Counted from the first letter of the stretch, positions 44,203 to 53,830 are shown. The stretch: DNA of 64,000 bases from JBFGFX01 sp965232455 (GCA_965232455.1 OZ246981.1:2666001-2730000), one strand, 5' to 3'. Numbers and translations: made by a program. The notes: generated from the sequence alone by a model not told the origin.

Positions 44203-45750
44203 ATGGCTGAAACCGAGACCGTGAAGACGAGCCGCGTACAACGCGCACTCGACACTGTGGAACGCGTGGGCAACAAACTGCCCGACCCGGCCGTACTGTT
44301 CATCGCGCTGCTGTTCATCGTCTGGATACTGTCCTGGTTATTGTCCTACGTCGCATTCAGTATCGTGGATCCGCGCACGGGCGAGCCGCTCGTCGTGGTC
44401 AACCAGATGTCGGGCGGCGCGATCACGGAATTCTTCTCGTCGATGGTCACCACGTTCATGTATTTTCCGCCGCTCGGCGTGGTGCTGGTCGCCATGCTGG
44501 GAATCGGCGTGGCCGAGCACTCCGGATTCATCAACGCGGCGCTCCGCTCGATGATGTCGGTGACGCCGAAACTCTTGCTGACGCCTATGGTCATCGTCGT
44601 CGGCATCGTCAGCCACTCCGCGGTTGACGCCGGCTACGTGCTGGTGATCCCGTTGGGCGGGCTCATCTTTTACGCCGCCGGCAGACACCCGTTGGCGGGC
44701 ATCGCCGCCGCTTTTGCCGGCGTATCGGGCGGCTTTTCAGCGAACTTCGTCCCGGGCGCTCTCGACCCGATGCTGCAGGGAATCTCGCAGGCGGGCGCAC
44801 AGATCCTCGACCCCGAGGTTACGCTCAATCCACTGAACAATTATTTTTTCACCACGGCCTCGTCGGTCATCATCGTGGCTTTCGGCTGGTTCATTACCGA
44901 CAAAATTGTCGAGCCGAAACTTGCCAGCGACGTCGTGGACGGCAACCTCGACGATCTGCCGTCGATGGACGAGGTCACCGATCAGGAAAAACGCGGACTT
45001 CGATTCGGCCTGATCGCGATGCTGCTGGGTATCGTCATCCTGATCGTTACCGCATTCCCTTCCGGTTCGCCGTGGCGGGATGCGGGCGGCGATCTGGTTT
45101 CAACGGCAGCGCCGCTGATGCGCTCCATCGTCCCGCTCATTTTTTTGCTGTTTCTCGTGCCGGGCGTGGTCTTCGGTGTCGTCTCGGGCAGCATCAAGTC
45201 GTCTCGCGACATGATCGGGGGCATGAGCAAAGCGATGAGCGGTATGGGCTATTACCTGGTTATCATGTTTTTCATTGCGCAGTTCATCTATTCCTTCAGC
45301 GCGTCGAACCTGGGCGTGCTGCTGGCCCTGCAAGGCGCCGCGGGGCTGGAGGCGCTGGCCCTGCCGGCGGGAATCACGATTACCGGCATCATCCTGCTCA
45401 CGGGCATCATCAATCTGTTTGTCGGTTCCGCATCGGGCAAGTGGGCGTTGATTGCGCCCATTTTCGTGCCCATGCTCATGCAACTGGGCATTTCGCCAGA
45501 TTTGACCCAGGCCGCCTATCGCATCGGCGACTCGAGCACGAATATCATTACGCCGCTGATGCCGTACTTCCCGCTAGTCGTCGTTTTCTGCCAGCGCTAC
45601 GTGAAAAAAACCGGTATCGGCACGGTAACCGCGATGATGCTGCCGTATTCCATTACGTTCCTGGTGGTGTGGACCGTGTTCCTGATGCTGTACTGGGCAA
45701 CCGGCCTGCCCCTCGGCCTGCAGGCCGAATACGTGTATCCGGCGCCGTAG
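44203..45750 (+). CDS. AbgT-family p-aminobenzoyl-glutamate transporter
   Basis: An inner-membrane carrier of 515 residues with about 11-13 helices. Family marks are VERVGNKLPDPAVLFIALLF at the N-terminus, the SHSAVDAGYVLVIPL and AGVSGGFSANFVPGALDP segments, GSASGKWALIAPIFVPML and YRIGDSSTNIITPLMPYF. AbgT proteins import p-aminobenzoyl-glutamate or export sulfonamides. The M20 AbgB-like enzyme at 19674 could hydrolyse the same amide bond, although it is a lipoprotein and so acts outside the cytoplasm. A ribosome site (AAAGGGA) lies just upstream. Confidence 0.92.
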   Translation: MAETETVKTSRVQRALDTVERVGNKLPDPAVLFIALLFIVWILSWLLSYVAFSIVDPRTGEPLVVVNQMSGGAITEFFSSMVTTFMYFPPLGVVLVAMLGIGVAEHSGFINAALRSMMSVTPKLLLTPMVIVVGIVSHSAVDAGYVLVIPLGGLIFYAAGRHPLAGIAAAFAGVSGGFSANFVPGALDPMLQGISQAGAQILDPEVTLNPLNNYFFTTASSVIIVAFGWFITDKIVEPKLASDVVDGNLDDLPSMDEVTDQEKRGLRFGLIAMLLGIVILIVTAFPSGSPWRDAGGDLVSTAAPLMRSIVPLIFLLFLVPGVVFGVVSGSIKSSRDMIGGMSKAMSGMGYYLVIMFFIAQFIYSFSASNLGVLLALQGAAGLEALALPAGITITGIILLTGIINLFVGSASGKWALIAPIFVPMLMQLGISPDLTQAAYRIGDSSTNIITPLMPYFPLVVVFCQRYVKKTGIGTVTAMMLPYSITFLVVWTVFLMLYWATGLPLGLQAEYVYPAP

Positions 45751-45832
45751 ACCTTGCGCAATCCGCCTACGGACGAACCACCGAAGAACGTATCCCGTGA
45801 ACCGCGGTTTGGTCTTCAGCGGCCATTCCCGG

Positions 45833-46498
45833 TTACTCGAAATACCCGTCCTGGTAAATCGTCCGGCCGAACACCGGGTGCACGACGGACAGCGTGAAAC
45901 GAAACAGATCGCCGGAAATCTGTTCGTGAGTCACGGTTGTCGTACCGGGTGTCAACAGATGCGGTATCCGGATCCGCAGCCCGAAGATCTCCACCTCGTA
46001 CGCACGGCTGACGAAGTACAGATCGCCGTTACGCTCCGATAAGCCGAGACGCATCGAAAAACCGCGGCCGATGTGTTCGGTCAGCTCACGGTCGTCGCTG
46101 CGGCTTTTGGTCGAGCGCACGCCGAGCGCTTTTCGTCCGGCGAACCGGTACACCCGCGTCCAGGCAACACCCCCCAATTCCGGATCACGTTCGAGATGAA
46201 TGTCCATCGGCACGTTGCTGCCGCGATACGGTGCGAGCGGCGTGCCGATGAGCCGGCAGAACTGGGCGAACAGCCAGCCCATGAAAGACAGTTCGACGAT
46301 GTGCATCGTGCCCGCGTAGCGGGTGGCGGCGCCGGGAACGGGTTTTTGCGAGAAGCGCTCCCTGATTTCGGGATGCAGCCGTCGCCAGGCCAGGTCGCCC
46401 AGGATGTCTTTGTAGGTCGAATCCGCTTCCGTACCGTTCGGGGTCGGATCGCGGCCGGCGGATCCGGGGCTTGCGGTGACGTCGTTCTTTGCCAGCAT
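45833..46498 (-). CDS. Standalone DUF4166 protein
   Basis: A 221-residue protein whose C-terminal half matches the DUF4166 domain at the end of the divergent oxidoreductase at 46648. Shared features are VPMDIHLERD (VPVTVEMTVR in the partner), GVAWTRVYRF (GQELWERDFG), and the closing PVFGRTIYQDGYFE (PVLGHIVTYQGWLE). No signal or membrane segment is seen apart from a weak hydrophobic stretch (SFMGWLFAQFC). ATG 46498 has GGAGAG five bases upstream. It is divergent from its partner across a 149-base regulatory region. The function of the domain is not established. Confidence 0.82.
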   Translation of the reverse strand: MLAKNDVTASPGSAGRDPTPNGTEADSTYKDILGDLAWRRLHPEIRERFSQKPVPGAATRYAGTMHIVELSFMGWLFAQFCRLIGTPLAPYRGSNVPMDIHLERDPELGGVAWTRVYRFAGRKALGVRSTKSRSDDRELTEHIGRGFSMRLGLSERNGDLYFVSRAYEVEIFGLRIRIPHLLTPGTTTVTHEQISGDLFRFTLSVVHPVFGRTIYQDGYFE

Positions 46499-46560
46499 GG
46501 CAGCTCTCCCGGCCGCCGCTCCTCGCGCTCGTCAAACGGCGACCTGCCGTTGTCTTTCTT

Positions 46561-46618
46561 TTATTTCTGTCTTTACAGAAATATATGATAGTATCGAAAA
46601 ACAGTCAAGTGGCTGTTT
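46561..46618. promoter_or_regulatory. Divergent promoters with shared palindromic operator
   Basis: An 8-bp inverted repeat ATTTCTGT-CTTT-ACAGAAAT is at 46563-46582. On the minus strand a promoter TTGACT (46608-46603), 17 bases, TATATT (46585-46580) has its -10 overlapping the palindrome. On the plus strand TTATTT (46561-46566), 17 bases, TATGAT (46584-46589) has the palindrome filling its spacer. A second weaker inverted pair AAACAG (46599-46604) / CTGTTT (46613-46618) follows. A repressor bound here would block both genes. Confidence 0.65.
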
Positions 46619-46647
46619 ATCTGAGCAAAATTATGTGAAATGGCGGT

Positions 46648-48333
46648 ATGACACCAGCGAATCTGAAACTCCTGATCATCGGCGGTTACGGCACCTTTGG
46701 CGGGCGTCTCGTGCGCCTGCTGATGGACGAACCCGGGCTCGATATCGTCGTTGCCGGCCGCTCACTGCCGAAAGCCCGCGCGTTCGTCGCGGGCCTGTCC
46801 GGTTCGGCAAACTGCTCGACGCTGGCGCTGGATCGCACGGGAGACCTCGGATCGGTTTTCGCGGAGCAGCGTCCGGACATCGTCGTCGATGCGTCCGGCC
46901 CGTTCCAGACCTACGCGGAACGCCCCTACCGGGTGGTCGAGGCCGCGCTGGCCGAGGGCTGCGCGTATCTCGATCTGGCGGACGACCCGGGCTTCGTCCG
47001 CGGCATCACGCGCCTCGACAAGGCCGCGCGAAAGGCGGGGCTTTTTGTCCTCTCGGGAGTAAGTTCCTGTCCGGCCCTGACCGGTGCGGCTTATCGGCGG
47101 CTCGCGCGGGATTTCGCGGCGGTCGAATCCGTGTCCGGCGGCATCGCGCCATCCCCTTACTCGGGCGTCGGACCCAACGTTATCCGCGCCATCGCATCCT
47201 ACGCGGGTCAGGCGGTCGAGATTCATTCAAACGGCGGCGAGGCAAAAGCCTACCCGTTTACGGAAACGCGCCGTTACACGGTTGCGCCGCCCGGCACGAT
47301 GCCGCTGCGTTCGCTCAGGTATTCGTTGGTCGACGTGCCCGACCTGACCCTGCTCGCCGACATGAGGCCGGCGCCGGGCTCCGTCTGGTTCGGCGCCGCG
47401 CCGGTCCCGACCGTTTACCACGGCGCGTTCCGGTGGCTTGCCCGCGCCGTGAAACGAGGATGGATCAAAACGCTGGCGCCCATCGCGACGCTGATGACGT
47501 TCGTCATGAATCATCTCAGCTGGGGCGAACATCGCGGCGGGCTTTTCCTCGAGTGCTCGGGAACGGACCACGCGGGCGAAGCGTTGACCCGTTCGTGGCA
47601 CCTGCTTGCCGAGGGCAGCGTCGGCCCGATGACACCAACCCTCGCCTGTGTCGCAATCGTTCGCGCCGCGCTCGCGGGATCGCCGCCCGGACCCGGCGCG
47701 CGCCCCGCACACACCGACCTCGAACTCGAGGATTTTGAACCGCTGTTCGAGCGCCTGGGGGTCGTAACGGGGGAGCGTGAGGGGGCGACCCCCGCGGCTC
47801 AACCGCTCTTTCAGCGTGTGCTCGGCGAGGCATGGCCGAAACTGCCGGGCGCTATTGCGCGGGTACACGACGTTCGCGAACGCAGGGTGCTGCGCGGCCG
47901 CGCGAACGTCATACGCGGCCGATCGTTGATCGCCCGCCTCGTGGCGGCGATTTTTCGCTTTCCGGTAACGGCGGAACACGTGCCCGTGACGGTGGAAATG
48001 ACCGTGCGGAACGGGCAGGAGCTCTGGGAGCGGGATTTCGGCGGCACGCGGTTCTCGAGCACGCTGACGGACGGCCGCGGCGCCTGGTCACACCTGATCT
48101 GTGAGCGTTTCGGTCCGTTCAGATTCGGCATCGCACCGGTGCTCGACAACGGACGGCTGATTTACGCAATGCGTCGATGGTCTTTCGCCGGGATACCGAT
48201 GCCGCTGGCGCTGCGCCCGACTGGGATGACTTTCGAGTCCGAACGTGACGGGCGCTTTCACTTCGACGTCGACATCCGGTTTCCGGTTCTCGGCCACATC
48301 GTTACCTACCAAGGGTGGTTGGAGGTCCTGTAG
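46648..48333 (+). CDS. Saccharopine-dehydrogenase-like NAD(P)-binding protein fused to DUF4166
   Basis: A 561-residue protein. The N-terminal Rossmann fold LKLLIIGGYGTFGGRLVRLL and DIVVDASGPFQTY match saccharopine dehydrogenase and related NADP reductases. A helical segment follows; residues 370-561 are a DUF4166 domain ending VLGHIVTYQGWLE. The same domain exists alone in the divergent gene at 45833, which suggests that the two proteins meet or act on the same molecule. The ATG at 46648 lies 149 bases from the partner. The TAG stop lies inside a REP-like copy (48329). Whether it makes or breaks a lysine-like or lipid substrate is unknown. Confidence 0.85.
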   Translation: MTPANLKLLIIGGYGTFGGRLVRLLMDEPGLDIVVAGRSLPKARAFVAGLSGSANCSTLALDRTGDLGSVFAEQRPDIVVDASGPFQTYAERPYRVVEAALAEGCAYLDLADDPGFVRGITRLDKAARKAGLFVLSGVSSCPALTGAAYRRLARDFAAVESVSGGIAPSPYSGVGPNVIRAIASYAGQAVEIHSNGGEAKAYPFTETRRYTVAPPGTMPLRSLRYSLVDVPDLTLLADMRPAPGSVWFGAAPVPTVYHGAFRWLARAVKRGWIKTLAPIATLMTFVMNHLSWGEHRGGLFLECSGTDHAGEALTRSWHLLAEGSVGPMTPTLACVAIVRAALAGSPPGPGARPAHTDLELEDFEPLFERLGVVTGEREGATPAAQPLFQRVLGEAWPKLPGAIARVHDVRERRVLRGRANVIRGRSLIARLVAAIFRFPVTAEHVPVTVEMTVRNGQELWERDFGGTRFSSTLTDGRGAWSHLICERFGPFRFGIAPVLDNGRLIYAMRRWSFAGIPMPLALRPTGMTFESERDGRFHFDVDIRFPVLGHIVTYQGWLEVL

Positions 48334-48354
48334 GAGGTCGTCCTGAGAAAGCGA
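48329..48354 (+). repeat. REP-like repeat, copy 4 (diverged, overlaps stop codon)
   Basis: TGTAGGAGGTCGTCCTGAGA follows the pattern of the copies at 40059 and 7937, then GCGATC. Its TAG is the stop codon of the upstream gene. The second half is diverged, so it may be an old copy. Confidence 0.5.
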
Positions 48355-48448
48355 TCAAAGCGTAAGTGGGATCTTCTAATCCTTGATGGAGCTTTGGAAA
48401 GAACCTCCGGCGGCCACAAAATCAAGCACTGGTGTTTACGAAATGTTC

Positions 48449-49990
48449 TCAACCCTGCGTTTTTCTATCCAGCGTGAAGGATCCCAGCGATTTGAATATC
48501 AGGAATTGAGCAACTAACCCGCCCGCAACCAGTAGTAGCGCGTTGCCGATTGTTGATGTAAGCAGGTATAGAACGGTGGCAATGCCGGCCGGGACGAGTG
48601 CATAGGGTATCTGTGTTCGAACGTGTGCAATGTGATCTGCACCGGAGAATATCGACGACATCACAGTCGTATCGGAAATCGGCGAGCAATGATCGCCAAA
48701 CACGGCACCAGAGAACGTCGCGCCGATCGCGATGCTCACGGTCAACGTCGTATTGCCGCTCCCGTCTATTGCATAAGCGATCGGTATCGCGATAGGCGTC
48801 AGGATTGCCATTGTCCCCCATGACGTTCCAGTGCTGAACGAGATCAGAGCCGCGACGGCAAATACGAGCACGGGAAGCATGGCTGGTGTCATCCAGTCAC
48901 GTGTCGACGTGACGAAGAACTTGGACGTCCCGAGCGCGTCGCAGGCCGCCGCAATGGTCCACGCAAGAACCATGATGACCAGGGCGGGCAGCATCGTGCG
49001 GAACCCCAGAAGCAGCGTTCTCTCGCACTCGGCGATACTGACACCGCGCTGAAGGGCAAGCAGTATCCCGACAAATGTCATCGAGAACGCTCCCCACAGC
49101 AACGCGTGGCTCACGTCCGCTTTTTCGAGCAGTTCACCCACGCCGAGGGTCGTGTCGCCTCCAGCGGAACTCCACAGCCCCCAAATCGTTGCGGCAATCA
49201 GCGCAAGAATCGGCACGATGAAGTGCCACACACCGGCTCCGTCCGCATCGTACGGTTCTCCCAGATCCGATTCGACACTGGAAAGCGGAGTATCTCCATC
49301 AGCCACGAGTCTTCCTGTCTTCTCTGCGCGGTCCTCCGCTTGTCTCATCGCACCGAAATCCTTTCCCAGCATCACTATCATTGGAATAGCCGCTATAGTC
49401 AGCAGGCAGTAGAAGTTCCAGGGAATCGAACGCAGGAATGCGGTATACGGCGGCAGATCTAGAATGCCGTTGACCGCGAAAGCGGTCGCTACTATTGCTA
49501 CCTGGTATCCTATCCAATCGGAGACGGGTGCAATCGTTGCAACAGGGGCCGCCGTCGAGTCGATCAAGTATGCGAGCTTCTCAGTCGAGATCTTGTGTTT
49601 TCTGCAGATATCGCGGCAACTGTTGCCAACGACGATAGTGTTGATGTAGTCGTTGAAGAATACAATCAGGCCCAGGAAGTAGGGAAGAAGCTGCGCCTGC
49701 TTGCGCGTTGTGATACGTGCCCCCAGCACTCGAGCAACGGCCGAGGAACCGCCAATCCGATAGACGAATGCTGCGCCGGAACCCAGCAGTGCTATCAAGA
49801 CCAGAAACTTTGCGTTCCAGGCAGTGGTTACCGTTTCGACCATCCAGGCAAACGAATGTTCGAGGCCCACGACGGGATCGCCTCCTGCGAACACGATCCC
49901 GCCACACCAGATCCCCGCGAACAGCGCAAAACTGACCCGCCGGCTGGCCAAAGCGACGATGATCGCGACCAGCGGTGGCAGTACTGACAA
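48449..49990 (-). CDS. NhaC-family Na+/H+ antiporter (second copy)
   Basis: A 513-residue antiporter with NhaC signatures FFNDYINTIVVGNSCRDI, DSTAAPVATIAPVSDW, SFSTGTSWGTMAIL and GAVFGDHCSPISDTTVMSS. It is the last gene of the amine operon (ALDH, aminotransferase, regulator, antiporter), so it may import an amine. The start is uncertain. The frame has a TTG at 49990 but continues with in-frame CTG codons upstream (about 50005) to a stop, and DNGLSVLPPLVAIIVAL reads like a true N-terminus. No strong ribosome site is seen. About 51 percent of the usual family N-terminus may be missing from annotation if TTG is used. Confidence 0.86.
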   Translation of the reverse strand: MSVLPPLVAIIVALASRRVSFALFAGIWCGGIVFAGGDPVVGLEHSFAWMVETVTTAWNAKFLVLIALLGSGAAFVYRIGGSSAVARVLGARITTRKQAQLLPYFLGLIVFFNDYINTIVVGNSCRDICRKHKISTEKLAYLIDSTAAPVATIAPVSDWIGYQVAIVATAFAVNGILDLPPYTAFLRSIPWNFYCLLTIAAIPMIVMLGKDFGAMRQAEDRAEKTGRLVADGDTPLSSVESDLGEPYDADGAGVWHFIVPILALIAATIWGLWSSAGGDTTLGVGELLEKADVSHALLWGAFSMTFVGILLALQRGVSIAECERTLLLGFRTMLPALVIMVLAWTIAAACDALGTSKFFVTSTRDWMTPAMLPVLVFAVAALISFSTGTSWGTMAILTPIAIPIAYAIDGSGNTTLTVSIAIGATFSGAVFGDHCSPISDTTVMSSIFSGADHIAHVRTQIPYALVPAGIATVLYLLTSTIGNALLLVAGGLVAQFLIFKSLGSFTLDRKTQG

Positions 49991-50099
49991 CCCGTTATCC
50001 AGCAGGAATTACTCGCATAGTGTTAACAGGCCCTAAGTTACCCGCTGCGTACACGGAATCTGGTGCCGGCAGTCGTCTGTCTTTGGCAGTGGCCGCCGA

Positions 50100-50588
50100 T
50101 CAGCCGCCGTCACGTTGTGTCAGGTAATTTGCCAAGGCCGCCGTTTCGTCGTCCTTGATGGACTTCGTTCGGACATGACTGAAATAGGCATGGATTCCTA
50201 TGTCCCGGGCAAGCAGAGAATCCATCAATTCCTGATAGTGGTCGATGTCGGCGGTGATGCATTTGATGATGTAGTCCACTTCGCCGATGACTGCATCGCA
50301 CTGAACGATCTCCGGCGTTTTCGCCATCGCGGACTCGAAGCGCTTGAAATCGCCTGACCTGTGCGTCTCGAGTTTTATCAGCGTCGTAACCTGACAAAAA
50401 CCCGCGATCCGGTCGTAGTTTATTCTTGCGCGATAGCCCTCGATGTAGCCCGTTTCCTCCAGTTTTTTCATCCGCATCCAGCATGGGCTTGCGGACAAAC
50501 CTATTTCATCCGCCAGTTCGCGTTTGCTGATGCGTCCGTTTTGCTGAAGTGTCGTCAGTATCGCGATGTCGTAACGATCTAGTCCCAT
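50100..50588 (-). CDS. Lrp/AsnC-family transcriptional regulator
   Basis: A 162-residue regulator. The N-terminal helix-turn-helix has MGLDRYDIAILTTLQQNGRI and ISKRELADEIGLSASPCW as recognition helix. The C-terminal RAM domain (TTLIKLETH, VIQCDAVIGEVDYII-like, DYIIKCITADIDHYQELMD) senses amino acids. ATG 50588 is the first Met with normal Lrp spacing; the frame is open to 50810 but those residues are not Lrp-like. It lies between the aminotransferase and NhaC genes, so it probably senses a substrate or product of the amine pathway and controls this operon. Confidence 0.93.
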   Translation of the reverse strand: MGLDRYDIAILTTLQQNGRISKRELADEIGLSASPCWMRMKKLEETGYIEGYRARINYDRIAGFCQVTTLIKLETHRSGDFKRFESAMAKTPEIVQCDAVIGEVDYIIKCITADIDHYQELMDSLLARDIGIHAYFSHVRTKSIKDDETAALANYLTQRDGG

Positions 50589-50671
50589 CGTGTTGTCCCG
50601 ATCCCCCGAAAACAGACCGAGTCTACCGAAGTTCAGTCCAGCGGAACATTGGAAGGTCGCAGAGGAAACTT

Positions 50672-52060
50672 TCACAGAACTTCGTTGACTGCATCCAGCA
50701 CGATGTCGGCGATACGGTCGATGTCGCCTCGCGAGATAATCAGTGGCGGCGCGAAACCGAGGATGTCGCCGTGCGGCATCGCGCGCGATATCAACCCGCG
50801 CTGCAAACACGCATCCGAGAGCCGGGGGCCGATCTTCGCATCCGCTGAGAACGGCTTCTTCCTGTCACGGTCAGCCACAAATTCAACCGCGGCCAGCATG
50901 CCGTCGCCCCGAACCTCTCCGACATTCGGATGATCCGCCAGACGCTCGCTTAATGCGGTAAGCAGGTATGGTCCGTTCTCCGCGACCTGGGAGATAATAT
51001 CGTCCTCACCGAGAATACTGAGGTTTGCTACGCCAGCCGCCGCACACAAAGGGTGTGCTGAATAGGTGTAACCATGTGCAAAAGCACCATACTCGTCCGA
51101 GCCTTGCTGCAGTACCTCCCAGATCCCGTCGCTTACCAACGCCCCAGACAGCGGCAGATAGGCGCTGGTCAGGCCCTTGGCGATCGTCATCATGTCAGGC
51201 TCGATCCCGTAATAGTCGCAGCCGAATGCCGTGCCCATGCGCCCGAACCCGCAAACGACCTCATCCGCGATCAGCAGCACGTCATACTTCTTGAGCACGG
51301 GCTGTATCTTGTCCCAATAGCTTGCTGGCGGCGGTATCAGCCCCCCCGTTCCCATCATTGGCTCACCGATGAATGCGGCTACCGTGTCAGGGCCCTCTTC
51401 GACAATCAGCGTTTCGAGATCGTCTGCGCAGCGTTGAGCAAATTCCTGTTCCGTTTCGCCATCTCGAGCGCCCCAATAGTAGTGCGGCGTCGTGGTGTGC
51501 AACACCGGCCGTATGGGAAGGTCGAACGCTTTGTGAAACACCGGCAGACCGGTCAGGCTTCCCGATACGATCGTGCCGCCGTGGTAGCCTCTGTGGCGCG
51601 ATATGATCTTCTTCTTGCCTGGTCTTTGAAGCACGTTGTTGTAGTACCAGACGATCTTCACCAGCGTTTCGTTCGCGTCCGAACCGGACAAACCATAGAA
51701 GATTCTGCTGATGCCTTCCGGCGCCATCTTCAAAATCATTTCCGATAAACGAATGGATGGTTCGTTCGACGACGCAGCGTAAGCATGGTAATAGGCGAGT
51801 TCCTTCGCCTGCGCATAAATCGCGTCGGCGATCCGTTCCTGACCGTATCCGACGTTCACACAATACAAGCCGGCGAAAGCATCGATGAACTCGTTGCCGT
51901 CGCAATCTCGGACTCTTACGCCGGCAGCGGTGTCGATGATCCTCGGTCCTGCCAGCTGCCCGGCGCTAAACTGCCGCAGGTTTGTGAACGGATGAATGAT
52001 CGATCGCCGATCGATGTCCGCGAGCGACTCCCGAACGTCACTAGCCAGCGGCACATGCAT
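50672..52060 (-). CDS. Class III aminotransferase, SpuC-like
   Basis: A PLP transaminase of about 462 residues, close in pattern to putrescine- or omega-amino-acid:pyruvate aminotransferases. The active-site parts are GLSGSDANETLVKIVWY, ISRHRGYHGGTIVSG, the Asp in LLIADEVVCGFGRMG, and the PLP lysine in DMMTIAKGLTSAYLP. The start is taken as ATG 52060, 8 bases from GGAGG; ATG 52066 also exists but is too close to it. It overlaps the aldehyde dehydrogenase by 20 bases. With that enzyme it could convert putrescine or aminopropionaldehyde-type amines to acids. Confidence 0.9.
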   Translation of the reverse strand: MHVPLASDVRESLADIDRRSIIHPFTNLRQFSAGQLAGPRIIDTAAGVRVRDCDGNEFIDAFAGLYCVNVGYGQERIADAIYAQAKELAYYHAYAASSNEPSIRLSEMILKMAPEGISRIFYGLSGSDANETLVKIVWYYNNVLQRPGKKKIISRHRGYHGGTIVSGSLTGLPVFHKAFDLPIRPVLHTTTPHYYWGARDGETEQEFAQRCADDLETLIVEEGPDTVAAFIGEPMMGTGGLIPPPASYWDKIQPVLKKYDVLLIADEVVCGFGRMGTAFGCDYYGIEPDMMTIAKGLTSAYLPLSGALVSDGIWEVLQQGSDEYGAFAHGYTYSAHPLCAAAGVANLSILGEDDIISQVAENGPYLLTALSERLADHPNVGEVRGDGMLAAVEFVADRDRKKPFSADAKIGPRLSDACLQRGLISRAMPHGDILGFAPPLIISRGDIDRIADIVLDAVNEVL

Positions 52061-53531
52061 ACTCATGCCCTCCCCAACAGATGTACTTCAGCTCCGAGTA
52101 TTCATCGAGGCCGTACCGGGATCCTTCCCGCCCCAGCCCCGACCGCTTGTAGCCGCCGAACGGGATCTGGGCACCCGTCATCTTCGCGGTGTTGATCGCA
52201 ACCATGCCGTACTCCAACATCTCCGCTGCTCGCCATGCCCTCTCGGCATCGTTCGAATACACGTACGCTGCGAGACCGTAGATCGTGTCATTCGCAGCGC
52301 TAATGACGCCCATGTCGTCGGCGAACCGAATCAACGGCGCGACAGGACCAAAGGTCTCCTCACGGTAGATTCGCATTCGTGCATCAACCTGACCCAGGAC
52401 TACCGGGTCGTAGAAGAGAGAGTCCTGCGACTGTCGCCCGCCCTCGAGCAGCAGTGCTGCCCCGAGATCGACGGCGTCGCGGACGTGCACGTCACACTTC
52501 TCGACTGCGTCAGCGTGCATTAGTGGCCCCAAGTCGACGCCCTCTGCCAGACCAGAACCAACTTTGAGTTGCGCGGCAGCGGCAACGAATCGAGACGCAA
52601 ACTTCTCGTAAACGTCGTCGTGGACGAAAATGCGATTTGCAGCGAGGCAGTCCTGACCTGACGTCGTGAACTTCGCTGCGATACAGCCCGACACGGCCGC
52701 ATCGATGTCCGCGTCCTCGAAAACGATGAATGGCGCATGACCGCCAAGTTCCAGCGACAAGCGCTTGATCGTACACGCCGACTCTCGCATCAACAGTCGG
52801 CCGATGGCCGTCGAGCCCGTAAAGCTCAACGCGCGCACCGTGTCGCTGCGACACAACGGCGGCACGATTGTTTCGGGATCGCCGGTCAAAACCGAAAACA
52901 AGCTGCCCGGGATTCCCGCGCGCTCTGCAAGCTTCGCCAATGCGAGCGCGGAAAACGGCGCCTGCACCGATGGAACTACAATGACGGGGCAACCGGCGCC
53001 AAGCGCAGCTGCCGCTTTGCGCGTGACCATCGCGCTCGGGAAGTTCCATGGGGTAATGCAGGCAGCGACTCCTATTGGCTCCCGAACGGCAATCATACGG
53101 CTGCCCTCCAGATGCGACGGTATGACATCGCCGTATTGCCTTCTGGCCTCTTCGGCAAACCAGTGCACGAACGATTCGGCGTAGTCGATTTCCGATCGCG
53201 CCTCCGCAACCGGTTTACCCTGCTCCAGGCTCACTAGCAGCGCCAGAGTTTCCCGGTTGTCACGAATGTGCTTTCCCCACGAGTGCAGCATCTCGGTGCG
53301 TTCGGGTAACGGGGTTGCGCGCCAGCCCTCCCATGCGGCCGCCGCCCCCTCAATTGCATCGATTACGTCTTTTTCGGTGAGCTTCGGCACACGGCCGAGA
53401 CAACTTCCATCCGATGGATTGGTGACGACAATCGCATTATCGCCAGGTACCACCCAGCGTCCCGCCACATAAGCTGACTCGCGCAGAAGGCTCGGAGTAT
53501 CTGTCGCAGATCTCGCCATGCTGGTTGCCAC
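52041..53531 (-). CDS. Aldehyde dehydrogenase, GabD/succinate-semialdehyde type
   Basis: An NAD(P)-dependent aldehyde dehydrogenase of 496 residues that probably oxidises the aldehyde made by the aminotransferase. The catalytic Cys is in TSGQDCLAANRIFV; the general-base Glu is in LSLELGGHAPFIVFE; the nucleotide-binding FTGSTAIGR is present. Closest pattern is GabD. The GTG at 53531 has AGAGGA five bases upstream; an ATG at 53519 is an alternative. It is the first gene of the four-gene amine operon and is divergent from the serine hydrolase at 53831, leaving 300 bases for control sites. Confidence 0.92.
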   Translation of the reverse strand: MATSMARSATDTPSLLRESAYVAGRWVVPGDNAIVVTNPSDGSCLGRVPKLTEKDVIDAIEGAAAAWEGWRATPLPERTEMLHSWGKHIRDNRETLALLVSLEQGKPVAEARSEIDYAESFVHWFAEEARRQYGDVIPSHLEGSRMIAVREPIGVAACITPWNFPSAMVTRKAAAALGAGCPVIVVPSVQAPFSALALAKLAERAGIPGSLFSVLTGDPETIVPPLCRSDTVRALSFTGSTAIGRLLMRESACTIKRLSLELGGHAPFIVFEDADIDAAVSGCIAAKFTTSGQDCLAANRIFVHDDVYEKFASRFVAAAAQLKVGSGLAEGVDLGPLMHADAVEKCDVHVRDAVDLGAALLLEGGRQSQDSLFYDPVVLGQVDARMRIYREETFGPVAPLIRFADDMGVISAANDTIYGLAAYVYSNDAERAWRAAEMLEYGMVAINTAKMTGAQIPFGGYKRSGLGREGSRYGLDEYSELKYICWGGHEYACAAG

Positions 53532-53760
53532 GTCTATCCTCTGTCGTTCCGAATTGCTTGGCCTTATCGAACATTTATTCTTTCAGCCCGGCGAATACAT
53601 TGCGACGGTTTTCGAGAAAACAGTCAGCTGATCTGAAATACCCGGTCGTACAAGTTGGAACATTCGTCGGCCGTTCGTTTCGCAGACGAATGTGCTTTCC
53701 AAATGGAAGCTGCGCGTCAACCCTCGAAATCAACCGCGCAAAGAACAAACATTTCCGCCA

Positions 53761-53789
53761 TTGACCCAAAACGGATCCAAATATAGCCT
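53761..53789 (+). promoter_or_regulatory. Candidate promoter of the serine hydrolase
   Basis: TTGACC (53761-53766), 17 bases, then TAGCCT (53784-53789), about 40 bases before ATG 53831. The -35 is good (5 of 6) and the -10 keeps only the T-A-...-T positions, so it is a weak call. Confidence 0.3.
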
Positions 53790-53830
53790 TCGCTCCTGAC
53801 GTCGTGTATGGCTATGCTCGGAGAAACAAG

